A stretch of 64,000 nt of DNA. Origin: Okeania sp. SIO2C9. GTDB lineage: Bacteria > Cyanobacteriota > Cyanobacteriia > Cyanobacteriales > Microcoleaceae. The notes below the pieces were generated by a model. It did no database searches. It saw only the letters and a list, made by a program, of their open reading frames with translations, and was not told where the DNA came from. Each line of letters opens with the position of its first letter. Position 1 is the first letter of the stretch. Of this stretch, positions 18,877 to 28,742 are shown piece after piece. The position numbers and the translations under genes are program-made. The DNA lies in the NCBI RefSeq assembly GCF_010672455.1, contig NZ_JAAHGO010000012.1, positions 29,170-93,169 on the forward strand, written 5' to 3'.

Positions 18877-19865
18877 AGTTTAGGACTCCTAGATAAAATA
18901 GTAATACTATCATTGGCAATCTCTTGAACATTTTGATGGACAAAATCTCGAACGTCAGTGGTATAATCTAACTTAGTAATTTGAGAACGACAAATTTCAA
19001 TTGCACATTCTGCTGGTTTCTCAGGACGAACTTGCTCTGGTAAACTTGCTAATTCCAAAGTAGTTCCTAATGTGAAATGATAGGGCATTTCTACAAGTCT
19101 TTCTCTTGGTAAAGAGCGAATTTCTAACAAACCCATTGCTAACTCCAAATCTGTTGGCTGTAACTGTTGCCATTCTTGCTCGTATAGTTGGTGAAGATCA
19201 AAAAAGTTATCTGGTAAATGTCGGCTTTCTGCAATAATTTTATTGGTTAATAACTTTCGGAAATATTCAGTATTACCAGACTCAATTTCATATATTGCTA
19301 CAGAACTACTAAATACTTCTCTTATCAAAAAAACTACTTGAAATACCCAAGGGAGTTTAGTATAGGTTTCTTTTGCAGACCAGGAGCTGAAAATCTCCTC
19401 GAAATCAGATGTTGCTGCACTTTTTATTTCGAGTTCTTTCAGACGGCTTTCTAATTCATTAACTCGTCCATGAATCTCTGTTGCTAGTTGATTAAACTTC
19501 TCACTAAAAGCAATTAATTGTTGTTGATGTTCCAGTAATTCTTGTCGATGATTTCTTATTGCATTTCGAGCTTCTAAAAGTGAAGTTTGAGTTGTATATA
19601 AAGCAACTTTACTAACAGTAACTGAATCTGTTAATTCAAGTACCCATTTATGTAAAGCTTCTTGACCTGCAACTAAATTTCCTTCTAGTAGCATCTGACG
19701 CTTAAAATTACTTCCTGTTAGGTTATCGAGGAGCTTACCAAAAAAGCCTTTACTTTTACGATAATTAACTAATCCACGACTAATTTGAATTCCATTAACT
19801 AGATCAACTAAAGTTTTATCGCTGACCAAGGGAACTCGACTTTGTAATTTATCGAATGATTCCAT
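18873..19865 (-). CDS. RdcB/YjcZ-like protein, coiled-coil
   Basis: 330 aa. I recognise similarity in style and context to E. coli YjcZ (RdcB), which is encoded beside the dynamin-like protein CrfC (YjdA). Recognition is weaker than for its neighbours. Visible features: an N-terminal part with SRGLVNYRKSKGFFGKLLDN then LTGSNFKRQMLLEGN, a heptad-rich coiled coil at about 130-170 (ELLEHQQQLIAFSEKF onward) and a helical C-terminal domain. No catalytic motif is evident. The gene sits between the dynamin-like GTPase and the patatin, coupled to the latter by a 4-base overlap, so it may link the GTPase with the lipase. Confidence 0.65.
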   Translation of the reverse strand: MESFDKLQSRVPLVSDKTLVDLVNGIQISRGLVNYRKSKGFFGKLLDNLTGSNFKRQMLLEGNLVAGQEALHKWVLELTDSVTVSKVALYTTQTSLLEARNAIRNHRQELLEHQQQLIAFSEKFNQLATEIHGRVNELESRLKELEIKSAATSDFEEIFSSWSAKETYTKLPWVFQVVFLIREVFSSSVAIYEIESGNTEYFRKLLTNKIIAESRHLPDNFFDLHQLYEQEWQQLQPTDLELAMGLLEIRSLPRERLVEMPYHFTLGTTLELASLPEQVRPEKPAECAIEICRSQITKLDYTTDVRDFVHQNVQEIANDSITILSRSPKL

Positions 19866-19959
19866 TTTATGACTCCTAAATTTCTAAAATTTTAGATTCA
19901 ATCTATCTATATTACCTAGTTATATTCTTAAGTTTTAGAAGTATTAAGTTCTCTCTTTT

Positions 19960-20112
19960 ATATAAAATTCGGATAATTACCATAGCCTGCGTCATTGCGA
20001 CTGGAACGGAGTGAAAGGTTTGCGCAGCATTCCGTAAGGAAAGCAATCTCCGCGCACCCCTTAAGATTGCTTTCTATCATCATAATGAAGACTATTCAAC
20101 CGGATTTTATAT
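19960..20112. mobile_element. Family-A-like inverted-repeat element inside the dynamin operon
   Basis: 153 bp bounded by ATATAAAATTCGG and CCGGATTTTATAT, the family-A type end. The interior carries GCGCAGCATTCCGTAAGGAA and AAGCAATCT arms rather than the microsatellite. It occupies most of the 246-base gap between the GTPase stop and the RdcB-like start; the GTPase stop codon lies at its edge. Confidence 0.6.
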
Positions 20113-22529
20113 TAAAAAGATTTGGGTAATATTTTCTGAACTCTCTCAATATAATTCTCACATTTGCGTATTTGCGTAGTTGAATTTTCAACTATAGAAT
20201 CCAACTTTTCTTTGAGTTCTTCCCGTTCATGGACAGATAGACTTTGATCGGACTGTGCATTTTCAAGACTTTCTCTATATCCTGAAAGATATTCGTTTAG
20301 GGAATCAAAATAACTATCAATTTCCTTTTGTATATCTTCATCAAGATACTTGCGTGTATTTTCCTGTATATCCCTAATATTTTGATTAAGTGATTGATTG
20401 ACTTTTTCAACTAAATCTTGAAGTATAATCTCATAATAGTTTTCAGTTTGTTCTACTTTTACCTCTGTATCTATTGGAACAATCCACAAGTTCAACCAAT
20501 GTCTGCGTTTTTCAATTATTGTTTGTTTTATTGTTCTGGTTTTAGGATTACTTTGAATCTCGATTTCTCCAGAAGCTTCTGTGCGAAATTCTGGAGATGA
20601 AAAAGGCTCTAACTTTAGATTAAAATCCTGCCCTAAACGCTCTGTAGCACTTTTAACTATAGGGTTTGTTTTTGTCTCTAAATCTCCTTTTAATTTGGTA
20701 TAATACGACTGAACTTTTTCCTCAAATAATTCTCTAAATTTTGTCAGTTCATTTTCTATTAAATATCCACAGTAAGAAACAGATTCTTGTGCAAACTTAT
20801 CAGCTTTGTACTTTAAATCAAATTCTACAACTCCTTCTGATTGACGAGATAAATTATGTGAAATATTGTCTGGCATTAGTAATATATTCTTAGAAAATAT
20901 TTCTCTTGCCTGACGGTCTAGTTGTTGAAAAAAATTACCACGATCATATTTTTTTTGAATAAACTCTTTTTCAATAGTTGATTTAATGTCTTGATGTATC
21001 ATTGGAAGTATATCATCCCGATATTTATTAATCTCATCTTTGACATCTTTAACCGTTGTCAATTCCTCTTTTACTTTTTCTATATTCTCTATATCTTCTT
21101 TTAATCGCTCAATCCCATCTTGTAGCTTTTGAGTATCTTCTGAAATAGCTTTTTTGTGGATATTTGACTCATCTTTGATCTTAGCTAATAGACCAGAAAC
21201 CAGATTCAATTCTTTTTCAATAGCTAAAGGTGCAGCCTTTGTCATCAAAGCATTAATGGCATTATTCATAAAATTACCAAACTTAGATTTTTCCCAGATT
21301 CTATTGCCTTTCTTCTCTAAAAGTTCCTCATCCGCACTTTCTAAGTCTTCTTCCCAGTCAACACTAAAAGCTTCTTGGGCTAATAATCTAACAGCATTTT
21401 GCTTTTTTAACTCTTCTAAGGAAAAACTATTGTCATTGATGGTCTTGAAAAAAGATACAGCAGAAAATGCATACCTTGCTGATACCTCAAATACAGTTTC
21501 TTTCGCTCTAGATGAATCAATTCCAAACTCCGAAACAACAAAATTTTGTATATCTTCGGGGGACATATTGCCTTTTCTACGTTGATCGACTTTATTCACT
21601 AAAATATACAAGCTGTCTTGATTACCTCGAATATCAATAATACTTTGAACTTCCTTCTTGACATTTTCTACCGCTTCTGTTTTGAGTTGGGTAAAATCTA
21701 AGACAACCAATACAATCGAACTTCTTTTTAATTGCTCCCGTACAACTCCTAAAAGAGGAGAATTATCACCTGCTTCATTGGGACCTGGAGTATCAATAAT
21801 AACAAGGTCGCCTAAATGTTCCTTCTGTTTCAAGTTTTGCTGTTGAAAAAAAGGTGTTTTTATGCTAGGAATAGTAGAAAGGTTTTGTAGGGGATTGAAT
21901 TGCACAGACAACAAATTACAAAGGCGAATTATATCATTTAGCTCTAATAATTTGGTTATAATAAATTTTTGTTCAGTTATTTTTTTATCTGCAAAAAGAT
22001 TAGCTTCTAAAAAGTTTATTATTTCAATCCCCTCCAGCACTTTATGCAAATGAGGGTACTTATCTATTCTTGCCTTAGCTTTTTCTACACCACCTATTTC
22101 TTTGATCTTATTTTGAATTGCTGAAACTGCTTGTGCAAAAATTTTCTGAATTTCATCTGAAACAAATAGTTCAGGTCGATCTAAACTTGAGTCTAAAATA
22201 ATTTCTGTCGGTACTGTTGTCATTGCTGCATTACGACTAGGGAGTATTTCCTCACCCACAATTGCATTAACAATAGTAGATTTTCCAGCTTTCATGGGAG
22301 CTACAATTGTCATCCGAAGTTCTAGATACTCAACATTGCTCTTTGCATTGTCAATGTCTAATTTTGACTGCTTCAGAAAATCTAATATTGGCTCCCGATC
22401 TTCTTTTGATAACTTTTCTGAAGTAGCAATTAACTCTACATTTTGAAATACGTCACTTATCTCAGAAAGAAAATTAATTACGTCCTTTTGAAAACTATAA
22501 ATATTGGGTTGTAAGCTTGAATAATTCAT
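20112..22529 (-). CDS. Dynamin-like GTPase (CrfC/YjdA-like)
   Basis: 805-aa large GTPase of the bacterial dynamin superfamily. G1 P-loop APMKAGKST at 77-85, G2 threonines at 104-105 in AAMTTVPTE, G3 DTPGPN from Asp246, G4 NKVD at 312-315. The GTPase core is followed by long helical regions (about 420-520 strongly coiled-coil) and an LNLWIVPID segment near residue 670 before a C-terminal helical tail, as expected for a stalk that pairs or binds membrane. There is no N-terminal transmembrane segment. E. coli CrfC is of similar length and lies next to yjcZ, as here. Bacterial dynamins remodel membranes and some protect against phage; the actual role here is unknown. Confidence 0.87.
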   Translation of the reverse strand: MNYSSLQPNIYSFQKDVINFLSEISDVFQNVELIATSEKLSKEDREPILDFLKQSKLDIDNAKSNVEYLELRMTIVAPMKAGKSTIVNAIVGEEILPSRNAAMTTVPTEIILDSSLDRPELFVSDEIQKIFAQAVSAIQNKIKEIGGVEKAKARIDKYPHLHKVLEGIEIINFLEANLFADKKITEQKFIITKLLELNDIIRLCNLLSVQFNPLQNLSTIPSIKTPFFQQQNLKQKEHLGDLVIIDTPGPNEAGDNSPLLGVVREQLKRSSIVLVVLDFTQLKTEAVENVKKEVQSIIDIRGNQDSLYILVNKVDQRRKGNMSPEDIQNFVVSEFGIDSSRAKETVFEVSARYAFSAVSFFKTINDNSFSLEELKKQNAVRLLAQEAFSVDWEEDLESADEELLEKKGNRIWEKSKFGNFMNNAINALMTKAAPLAIEKELNLVSGLLAKIKDESNIHKKAISEDTQKLQDGIERLKEDIENIEKVKEELTTVKDVKDEINKYRDDILPMIHQDIKSTIEKEFIQKKYDRGNFFQQLDRQAREIFSKNILLMPDNISHNLSRQSEGVVEFDLKYKADKFAQESVSYCGYLIENELTKFRELFEEKVQSYYTKLKGDLETKTNPIVKSATERLGQDFNLKLEPFSSPEFRTEASGEIEIQSNPKTRTIKQTIIEKRRHWLNLWIVPIDTEVKVEQTENYYEIILQDLVEKVNQSLNQNIRDIQENTRKYLDEDIQKEIDSYFDSLNEYLSGYRESLENAQSDQSLSVHEREELKEKLDSIVENSTTQIRKCENYIERVQKILPKSF

Positions 22530-22767
22530 TTCTTTAATTTTCTACTTACTTAGTTTTACTTAGTTAAAATTAATACTAAAAATTTAGCGATCGCCAGGAT
22601 TATATTTTAACAAATCTCACAATAATGCTGGCAACTATTTTTTGTATATTTGTAAAATGAATTAACAATTTTTAATAATTACGAGATTAATAAAACTTGA
22701 CTACAAATAAAATTAATCATTTATCAAAATATTTTGTAGCCAAGTTAGTCTAAATATTTTCAGTTAT

Positions 22768-23565
22768 CTAATTATTATTAGTCGCATTAGCTATTTGCTG
22801 AACAACAGATAAAGGCAAATCTAAAGACTCAGCAATTACCTCTAAACTCAATCCTAATTTGAGCATTCGAGCCACTGCTTCTTCTTTGGCTTCTTGTTGG
22901 CCAATTTCTCGGCCTCTTTGTTCCCCAATTTCTTCACCAACTTGTTGACCATCGGCAAAAGCATATTGAGCTTGTTGAGCTTCCTCCTGGGGAGTCGGCA
23001 CTCGTTCACCGTTAGCAGTGAAGTAACACAGTTGACCTCCTTCTACTCCTAAGTATAATTCTAATTCTTGACTCCAACGCCAACCTGAGTTATTCGGTTG
23101 AATTTCTTCATAGCGATTTTGTTGTAAGCGAAATCCCATAAACTCCATAGTTTCGGGGTCGAACCAAAAATACTCTGGGGTGCGGAAGTTGTCTTGATAT
23201 AACTGCTTTTTTAAGTTGCGATCGACTCTAGCAGTAGAGTCCGACAGTAACTCGATAATTAAGTTAGGGTATTTACCGTTTTCCTCCCATACTACCCATG
23301 ACTTCCGGGGTTGCTTCTGGGTTTGCTTGACTAAGAAAAAGTCTGGTCCGCGAAAGTCGCGATTTTTTAGCTGCTGGCGACTGTAATAAATAGTCAAGTT
23401 AGCACCAATAAAGTAATCGTTGCGATCGCGCCACAACCATTCTAGACAAATAACTAGCAACATGAGTTGGGTATAGTGTTGAGAGCTTTCCATTTCTGGT
23501 TCATCGCTTTCTAGTTGAGTGGCATCAGGCATTATTGCCTCTAATTGTTGGGCAGTTAAAACCAT
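22768..23565 (-). CDS. Uma2 family endonuclease
   Basis: 265 aa. A PD-(D/E)xK-type nuclease fold of the Uma2 (DUF820) family, abundant in cyanobacteria. The core has RGPDFFLVK (Asp), PNLIIELLSDSTARVDRNLK (Glu and downstream Lys) and YFWFDPETMEFMGFRL. The last part (about 195-265) is a Gln/Glu/Arg-rich linker (GEEIGEQRGREIGQQEAKEE) and a conserved helical tail ending IANATNNN. That tail is nearly identical to the one on the DUF2887 protein encoded next to it. The target is unknown. Both genes lie beside the dynamin-patatin cluster. Confidence 0.88.
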   Translation of the reverse strand: MVLTAQQLEAIMPDATQLESDEPEMESSQHYTQLMLLVICLEWLWRDRNDYFIGANLTIYYSRQQLKNRDFRGPDFFLVKQTQKQPRKSWVVWEENGKYPNLIIELLSDSTARVDRNLKKQLYQDNFRTPEYFWFDPETMEFMGFRLQQNRYEEIQPNNSGWRWSQELELYLGVEGGQLCYFTANGERVPTPQEEAQQAQYAFADGQQVGEEIGEQRGREIGQQEAKEEAVARMLKLGLSLEVIAESLDLPLSVVQQIANATNNN

Positions 23566-23736
23566 TGAGCTTCACCTTTTTTCAGTTATCAGTTATCAGT
23601 TATCAGTTATCAGCACTTCAAGCTGAATACGCAAAACAACCAATAAACTGGGTTTATCAGTTAACTTAACTACAAATAAAATTAATCATTTATCAAAATA
23701 TTTTGTAGTCAAGTTAGTCTAAATATTTTCAGTTAT

Positions 23737-24555
23737 CTAATTATTATTAGCCGAATTAGCTATTTGTTGAACAACAGACAAAGGCAAATCTAAAGACTCA
23801 GCAATTACCTCTAAACTCAATCCTAATTTTAGCATTCGAGTAACTGCTTCTTCCTTGGCCTTCTGTTCACCTCTTTGTTCCCCTCGTTGTTCTCCAATTC
23901 CTTCACCATCGGCAAAAGCATCTCGATAAAATCTGGTTTGCTTTAAATCACCTAAACTAAACATTGCTGTAATTTCCTCCCGACTTTTTTCTGGTAATTT
24001 ATAAACTATTATCGTCTCTAATAATTCGATAATATTCTGTTGTCTGACTGCATCTGTTAATTGAACTTTAGACTTTTCAACTAACGATTTAGCCAGATCG
24101 ACTGCTGTTTCTTCTGGTTCTACTACCAGTTTAACAATTCCTACTCCTAATGAATCTGATTCTAACTCATCTAAATAGATTCGTTCGACTCTTTCTAAAG
24201 CCAAAATATCTCCAAATTGATGAATTTCTTCCCTCTCAATACTACGACTTGGATAGATAACTACTACCCTCCAAGGATGAGTGGGTCGATATTGTCTTAA
24301 ATACAGAAAAAGTTCTGCAAAAATACGATAATATAATTCATCTCTGGGTTGAAATTGTACTTCTACTAAATAGAATGGTTTAGCTGGATTATTATCATTA
24401 GGCATAAATAATCCATCCAGACGAAATGCTAATTGTTTGACTTCACGGGAAGTAAATTTATAATTATTAGCTTCCTGTTTATCAATACCAATTAATTCAA
24501 AAAAGCTCTCTGGAAATGTGAGAAATAGTTCATAGAAAATGCTGTCTGTTTTCAC
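23737..24555 (-). CDS. Rpn family nuclease / DUF2887 protein
   Basis: 272 aa. N-terminal MKTDSIFYELFLTFPESFFEL, then LDGLFMPND and PFYLVEVQFQPRDELYYRIF, are hallmarks of the DUF2887 branch of the Rpn/PD-(D/E)xK nuclease group (Asp, then Glu-x-Gln active-site arrangement). These proteins are often annotated as putative transposases, but Rpn proteins are recombination-promoting DNA endonucleases. The C-terminus has GEQRGEQRGEQKAKEE repeats and the tail MLKLGLSLEVIAESLDL, shared with the preceding Uma2 protein. The tail similarity extends into the downstream non-coding DNA, so the 3' ends are duplicated. Confidence 0.85.
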   Translation of the reverse strand: MKTDSIFYELFLTFPESFFELIGIDKQEANNYKFTSREVKQLAFRLDGLFMPNDNNPAKPFYLVEVQFQPRDELYYRIFAELFLYLRQYRPTHPWRVVVIYPSRSIEREEIHQFGDILALERVERIYLDELESDSLGVGIVKLVVEPEETAVDLAKSLVEKSKVQLTDAVRQQNIIELLETIIVYKLPEKSREEITAMFSLGDLKQTRFYRDAFADGEGIGEQRGEQRGEQKAKEEAVTRMLKLGLSLEVIAESLDLPLSVVQQIANSANNN

Positions 24556-24804
24556 TCTTTGCTACCTGTTTTTGACTATAATTCCTAATGAGTTAACTTA
24601 GAGATTGTCTGAGAAGTCCCATTTGCTATATTCAAGCCCCCTAAATCCACCAAAATTGGGAGACTTTTAGAAGCAAATTGACTCTTGTTCCCCCCAAAGT
24701 TGGCTTGCTCGGGGGGCAAAATTCAGTATCAAAAAACTTTTCAGATATCTTCTTAACTACAGATAAAACTTAGTTAATTATCCGATAAATTCTGTGGTTA
24801 AGTT

Positions 24805-24971
24805 GTAAGCATTCAGCAGTCAGCTATCAGCTATTGCTTTTAGTTTAGAATAAAAGCTTTATTAATTGCCTTACTACAAAAGTTGGCTTCCTTGTCCTTA
24901 AAGTCAGTTGTTAATTTAAACACTATTTATCCTATATGGGAGAGTCTTGTTGCTAATAGCTGAATGCTTAC
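24805..24971. mobile_element. Family-G MITE with 8-bp target duplication
   Basis: Ends GTAAGCATTCAGC and GCTGAATGCTTAC. Flanked by perfect 8-bp duplications GTTAAGTT (24797-24804 and 24972-24979). Removing it restores an uninterrupted copy of the 3' module that follows the two nuclease genes (CAAGTTAGTCTA...), which confirms the insertion. Other copies lie at 31582-31778 and 61671-61858. Confidence 0.9.
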
Positions 24972-24979
24972 GTTAAGTT

Positions 24980-25027
24980 AGTCTATTCTTCAGTTACCTA
25001 ATTATTATTAGCCGAATTAGCTATTTA
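24980..25027 (-). pseudogene. Third remnant of the shared nuclease C-terminal tail
   Basis: On the minus strand the sequence AATAGCTAATTCGGCTAATA codes the tail end (IANSANNN, stop), the same as the C-terminus of the DUF2887 protein. The conserved downstream DNA TTAGTCTA...CAGTTAYCTAATTATTATTAG follows. Everything upstream of this tail is lost. Confidence 0.6.
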
Positions 25028-25228
25028 ATGTAGAGATGTTCCATGGAATGTCCCTATAATGGTTTGAGAAAAGGATAATATTATCAGAAATCTAAAAGGA
25101 TATAATTTTTCTGTGAACCAAGAATTCTGATTTCAGGAGAATCTTCATACCTGAATGCCCAAGAGTATGTCAATGTATGTCAACTTTATTTCCCAAGTGC
25201 TACTATTAATAAAATAATAAAAAAATAC

Positions 25229-25384
<156 letters not shown>

Positions 25385-25878
25385 AAAAATACTAACTACT
25401 TGGGCATTTCATAATTGCGGGATGATTTTGTCACAGAGCAGAAACCATAATCCCCGTGTCCCCGTGTCCCCGTGTCCCCGTGTCAGCCGAAATCATCCCA
25501 GTATTCAGCAACGCCGCTACTTGGCCTCTTCATCCTCACTTAATTTTCGGTTACGGCTCTCCTCACTAGCCACTCCTACTTTTACAACGCTAAATTAGTT
25601 ACAGTAAACAAAAATTTACATTAGTTTCTATTTATGGCCTAATTGTGGTTTAAAACTAGGTATAGCAAGGAAGGAGTTGGTTAGGACATAGACTAATCAT
25701 GAACCTTACCCAAGGAAATGTTTTTCCTACTGTTCCCTCACAGGAGTGCGCGTTCTCTTACGTCTGTCGCCGACGCGGGGTCCCACCGCTGTTCTCTGTT
25801 CCCTGTTCCCTGCTATAACAATTAAACTACAGGAGGGACATATTCCCTGTAACTATAAATATGTAAGGAAAAGTAACC

Positions 25879-28356
25879 ATGTTTGAACGTTTTACAGAAC
25901 AATCAATCAAAGTGATTATGTTGGCCCAGGAAGAAGCTCGTCGTCTTGGACATAACTTTGTGGGTACAGAACAAATCCTCCTGGGTTTGATTAGTGAAGG
26001 TACAGGTATTGCGGCTAAAGTTCTCAAAGAATATGATGTAAATCTCAAAGACGCTCGGAACGAAGTAGAACAAATCATTGGCCGTGGGTCTGGGTTTACT
26101 CCGGCAGAAATTCCTTTTACTCCCAGGGTAAAACGGATGTTGGAAGTATCTTTAGAAGAAGCAAGAAAATTAGACCATAACTATATCGGTACAGAACATT
26201 TGCTACTGGCATTGCTGCAAGATTCTGAAGGAGTCGCTGCTAAAGTATTGGACAACTTGGGTATTGATAGAGGCAAGATTCGGACTCAGATAATTCGCTC
26301 CCTTGGAGAAGTTGCTGCAGTTTCTCCTGGAAGCTCTAATTCTGGGAATAAGAAAGCTGTAACTCTAGAAGAATTTGGTACAGACCTGACGAAATTAGCA
26401 GCAGAGGGTAAAATTGACCCAGTCGTGGGCCGGGAAACAGAAATTGAACGGATGATTCAAATTTTGGGCCGGAGAACAAAAAATAATCCTGTCCTCATTG
26501 GCGAACCTGGTGTCGGAAAAACAGCGATCGCTGAGGGATTAGCTCAACGTATCGTTAACCAAGATGTTCCGGATCTTCTGCAAAATAAACAGGTGGTAAG
26601 CCTGAATATCGGTTCCTTAATTGCTGGTACCAGGTTCCGAGGAGAATTTGAAGAGCGACTGAAAAAGATTATGGATGAAGTCCGCTCTAATGGCAATATT
26701 ATCCTGGTAATTGATGAAATTCATACTGTTGTAGGTGCTGGTGCTATAGAAGGTAGTATGGATGCTGCTAATATTCTCAAACCTGCTTTGGCCAGGGGCG
26801 AAGTACAGTGTATTGGGGCGACTACTCTGGATGAATATCGTAAGCATATTGAACGGGATGCTGCTCTCGAACGTCGTTTCCAACCTGTGAAAGTGGGCGA
26901 ACCTAGTGTGGAGGAAACAATTGAAATTCTCTATGGGGTACGCTCTGCTTATGAACAACACCACAAGTTAATTATTTCTGATGAAGCTTTGACCGCAGCA
27001 GCTAAACTATCAGACCAATATATTAGCGATCGCTTCTTACCAGACAAAGCAATTGATTTGATAGATGAAGCAGGGTCTCGTGTTAGAGTCAAAAATTCAA
27101 TGCTTTCACCACAGTTGAAGGATATGAGACGGGAAATCTCAAAAGTGACGAAAGATAAAGAAGAAGCTATTCGCTCACAAGACTTTGAGCAAGCTAGTCA
27201 ATTGCGCGATCGCGAACTGGAAATTCAAGCACAAATTGAACAGAGCGATACCGATAGACAAGAAGAAAAAACCAAAGTTAATCCTGTGGTGACAGAAGAC
27301 GATATTGCTCATATTGTGGCATCTTGGACGGGAGTACCTGTGAGTAAGTTGACAGAATCTGAATCTGAGAAATTGCTACACATGGAAGATACTTTGCACC
27401 AACGTCTCATTGGTCAAGAAGATGCAGTTAAAGCAGTATCTCGTGCTTTGCGTCGTGCTCGTGTTGGTCTGAAGAACCCCAACCGACCTATTGCTAGTTT
27501 CATCTTCTCCGGTCCAACTGGTGTTGGTAAGACAGAACTAACAAAAGCATTAGCTGCTTATTTCTTTGGTTCTGAGGAAGCCATGATTCGACTAGATATG
27601 TCAGAATACATGGAACGTCATACAGTTTCTAAACTTATTGGTTCACCTCCAGGATTTGTTGGTTATGACGAAGGTGGTCAACTAACTGAAGCAGTTCGTC
27701 GTCGCCCCTATACTGTCATATTGTTTGATGAGATTGAAAAAGCTCATCCAGATGTATTTAATATCTTGTTGCAAGTCTTGGAGGATGGTCGTCTCACTGA
27801 TGCTAAAGGACGGGTAGTCAGCTTCAAAAATACCTTAATCATTATGACTTCTAATATTGGTTCCAAAGTCATTGAGAAAGGTGGCGGTGGTTTAGGTTTT
27901 GAGTTTGCTGAGGATAAAGAAGAAGCTCAGTATAACCGTATCCGCAATTTAGTTAATGAGGAACTAAAGCAGTATTTCCGCCCAGAATTTCTCAACCGAC
28001 TGGATGAAATTATTGTCTTCCGTCAGTTGAATAAGGATGAGGTCAAAGAAATTGCAGAAATTATGCTGCGGGAAGTATTCAGTCGTTTGGGCGAACGAAA
28101 TATGACTCTAACACTCAGTGACAGCTTTAAGGAACGCTTGATTAAGGATGGATTCGATCCTAGTTATGGTGCCAGACCACTGCGTCGTGCAATTATGCAT
28201 TTGTTAGAAGATGCTTTGGCAGAAGCATTATTAGCTGGTCAAATTCAGAATGGTGAAAATGTTTATGTAGATTTAGATGAAAATGGAGAGGTAAAAGTTA
28301 CATCTGCTGGAGCTGCTAAGGAACAACTTCCAGAATTTGCTTATAGCAAATCTTAA
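25879..28356 (+). CDS. clpC: ATP-dependent Clp protease ATP-binding subunit ClpC
   Basis: 825-aa AAA+ unfoldase that feeds substrates to the ClpP/ClpR protease in the cytosol. Domains: N-terminal Clp repeat domain opening [20 protein letters not shown] (1-145), first AAA module with Walker A GEPGVGKT near 208, an M-domain holding a UVR-like motif ([13 protein letters not shown], about 435-447), second AAA module with Walker A GPTGVGKT, then the D2 small domain with [13 protein letters not shown]. Length and start fit cyanobacterial ClpC exactly. It stands alone, with repeat-rich DNA on both sides. Confidence 0.97.
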   Translation: MFERFTEQSIKVIMLAQEEARRLGHNFVGTEQILLGLISEGTGIAAKVLKEYDVNLKDARNEVEQIIGRGSGFTPAEIPFTPRVKRMLEVSLEEARKLDHNYIGTEHLLLALLQDSEGVAAKVLDNLGIDRGKIRTQIIRSLGEVAAVSPGSSNSGNKKAVTLEEFGTDLTKLAAEGKIDPVVGRETEIERMIQILGRRTKNNPVLIGEPGVGKTAIAEGLAQRIVNQDVPDLLQNKQVVSLNIGSLIAGTRFRGEFEERLKKIMDEVRSNGNIILVIDEIHTVVGAGAIEGSMDAANILKPALARGEVQCIGATTLDEYRKHIERDAALERRFQPVKVGEPSVEETIEILYGVRSAYEQHHKLIISDEALTAAAKLSDQYISDRFLPDKAIDLIDEAGSRVRVKNSMLSPQLKDMRREISKVTKDKEEAIRSQDFEQASQLRDRELEIQAQIEQSDTDRQEEKTKVNPVVTEDDIAHIVASWTGVPVSKLTESESEKLLHMEDTLHQRLIGQEDAVKAVSRALRRARVGLKNPNRPIASFIFSGPTGVGKTELTKALAAYFFGSEEAMIRLDMSEYMERHTVSKLIGSPPGFVGYDEGGQLTEAVRRRPYTVILFDEIEKAHPDVFNILLQVLEDGRLTDAKGRVVSFKNTLIIMTSNIGSKVIEKGGGGLGFEFAEDKEEAQYNRIRNLVNEELKQYFRPEFLNRLDEIIVFRQLNKDEVKEIAEIMLREVFSRLGERNMTLTLSDSFKERLIKDGFDPSYGARPLRRAIMHLLEDALAEALLAGQIQNGENVYVDLDENGEVKVTSAGAAKEQLPEFAYSKS

Positions 28357-28742
28357 AAACTCAAAAACGGGCATAAGGAAGTTAAGCAGTCAGTTTTGAC
28401 GACTGGAAATTTCAATCCTGTTCCCTGATCGCCAATCATCAAAAACATCAATCTATAGAACCTGTAGGGACGTTTCATGGAGCGTCCCTTAATCATGTAT
28501 AGCGACCGAAGGAAAGGTTATATCAAATCCGTTTGCTTCGGATTAATATAGTTCTATTGTCGTCATACAATGGTTAAGGGCGAATGCCATTCGCCCCTAC
28601 AATGTCAACTCTTATCTTTAAATACTGAATAACACCGATGCTACCGGATTTGATATTAGGGCAGATAAAAAGCTTAAAAGTTAGACAACGCAATATTTTT
28701 CCTTCTTCCTCTTTCCTTCTTCCTCCTTCCTTCTTCCTTCTG
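28357..28742. other. Intergenic region with a family-D element
   Basis: An inverted-repeat element at about 28520-28656 is bounded by ATATCAAATCCG and CCGGATTTGATAT and carries GGGCGAATGCCATTCGCCC, a perfect palindrome. A CTTCCTTCTT run lies at 28698-28740. No terminator with a clear T-tract was seen after clpC. Confidence 0.55.
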
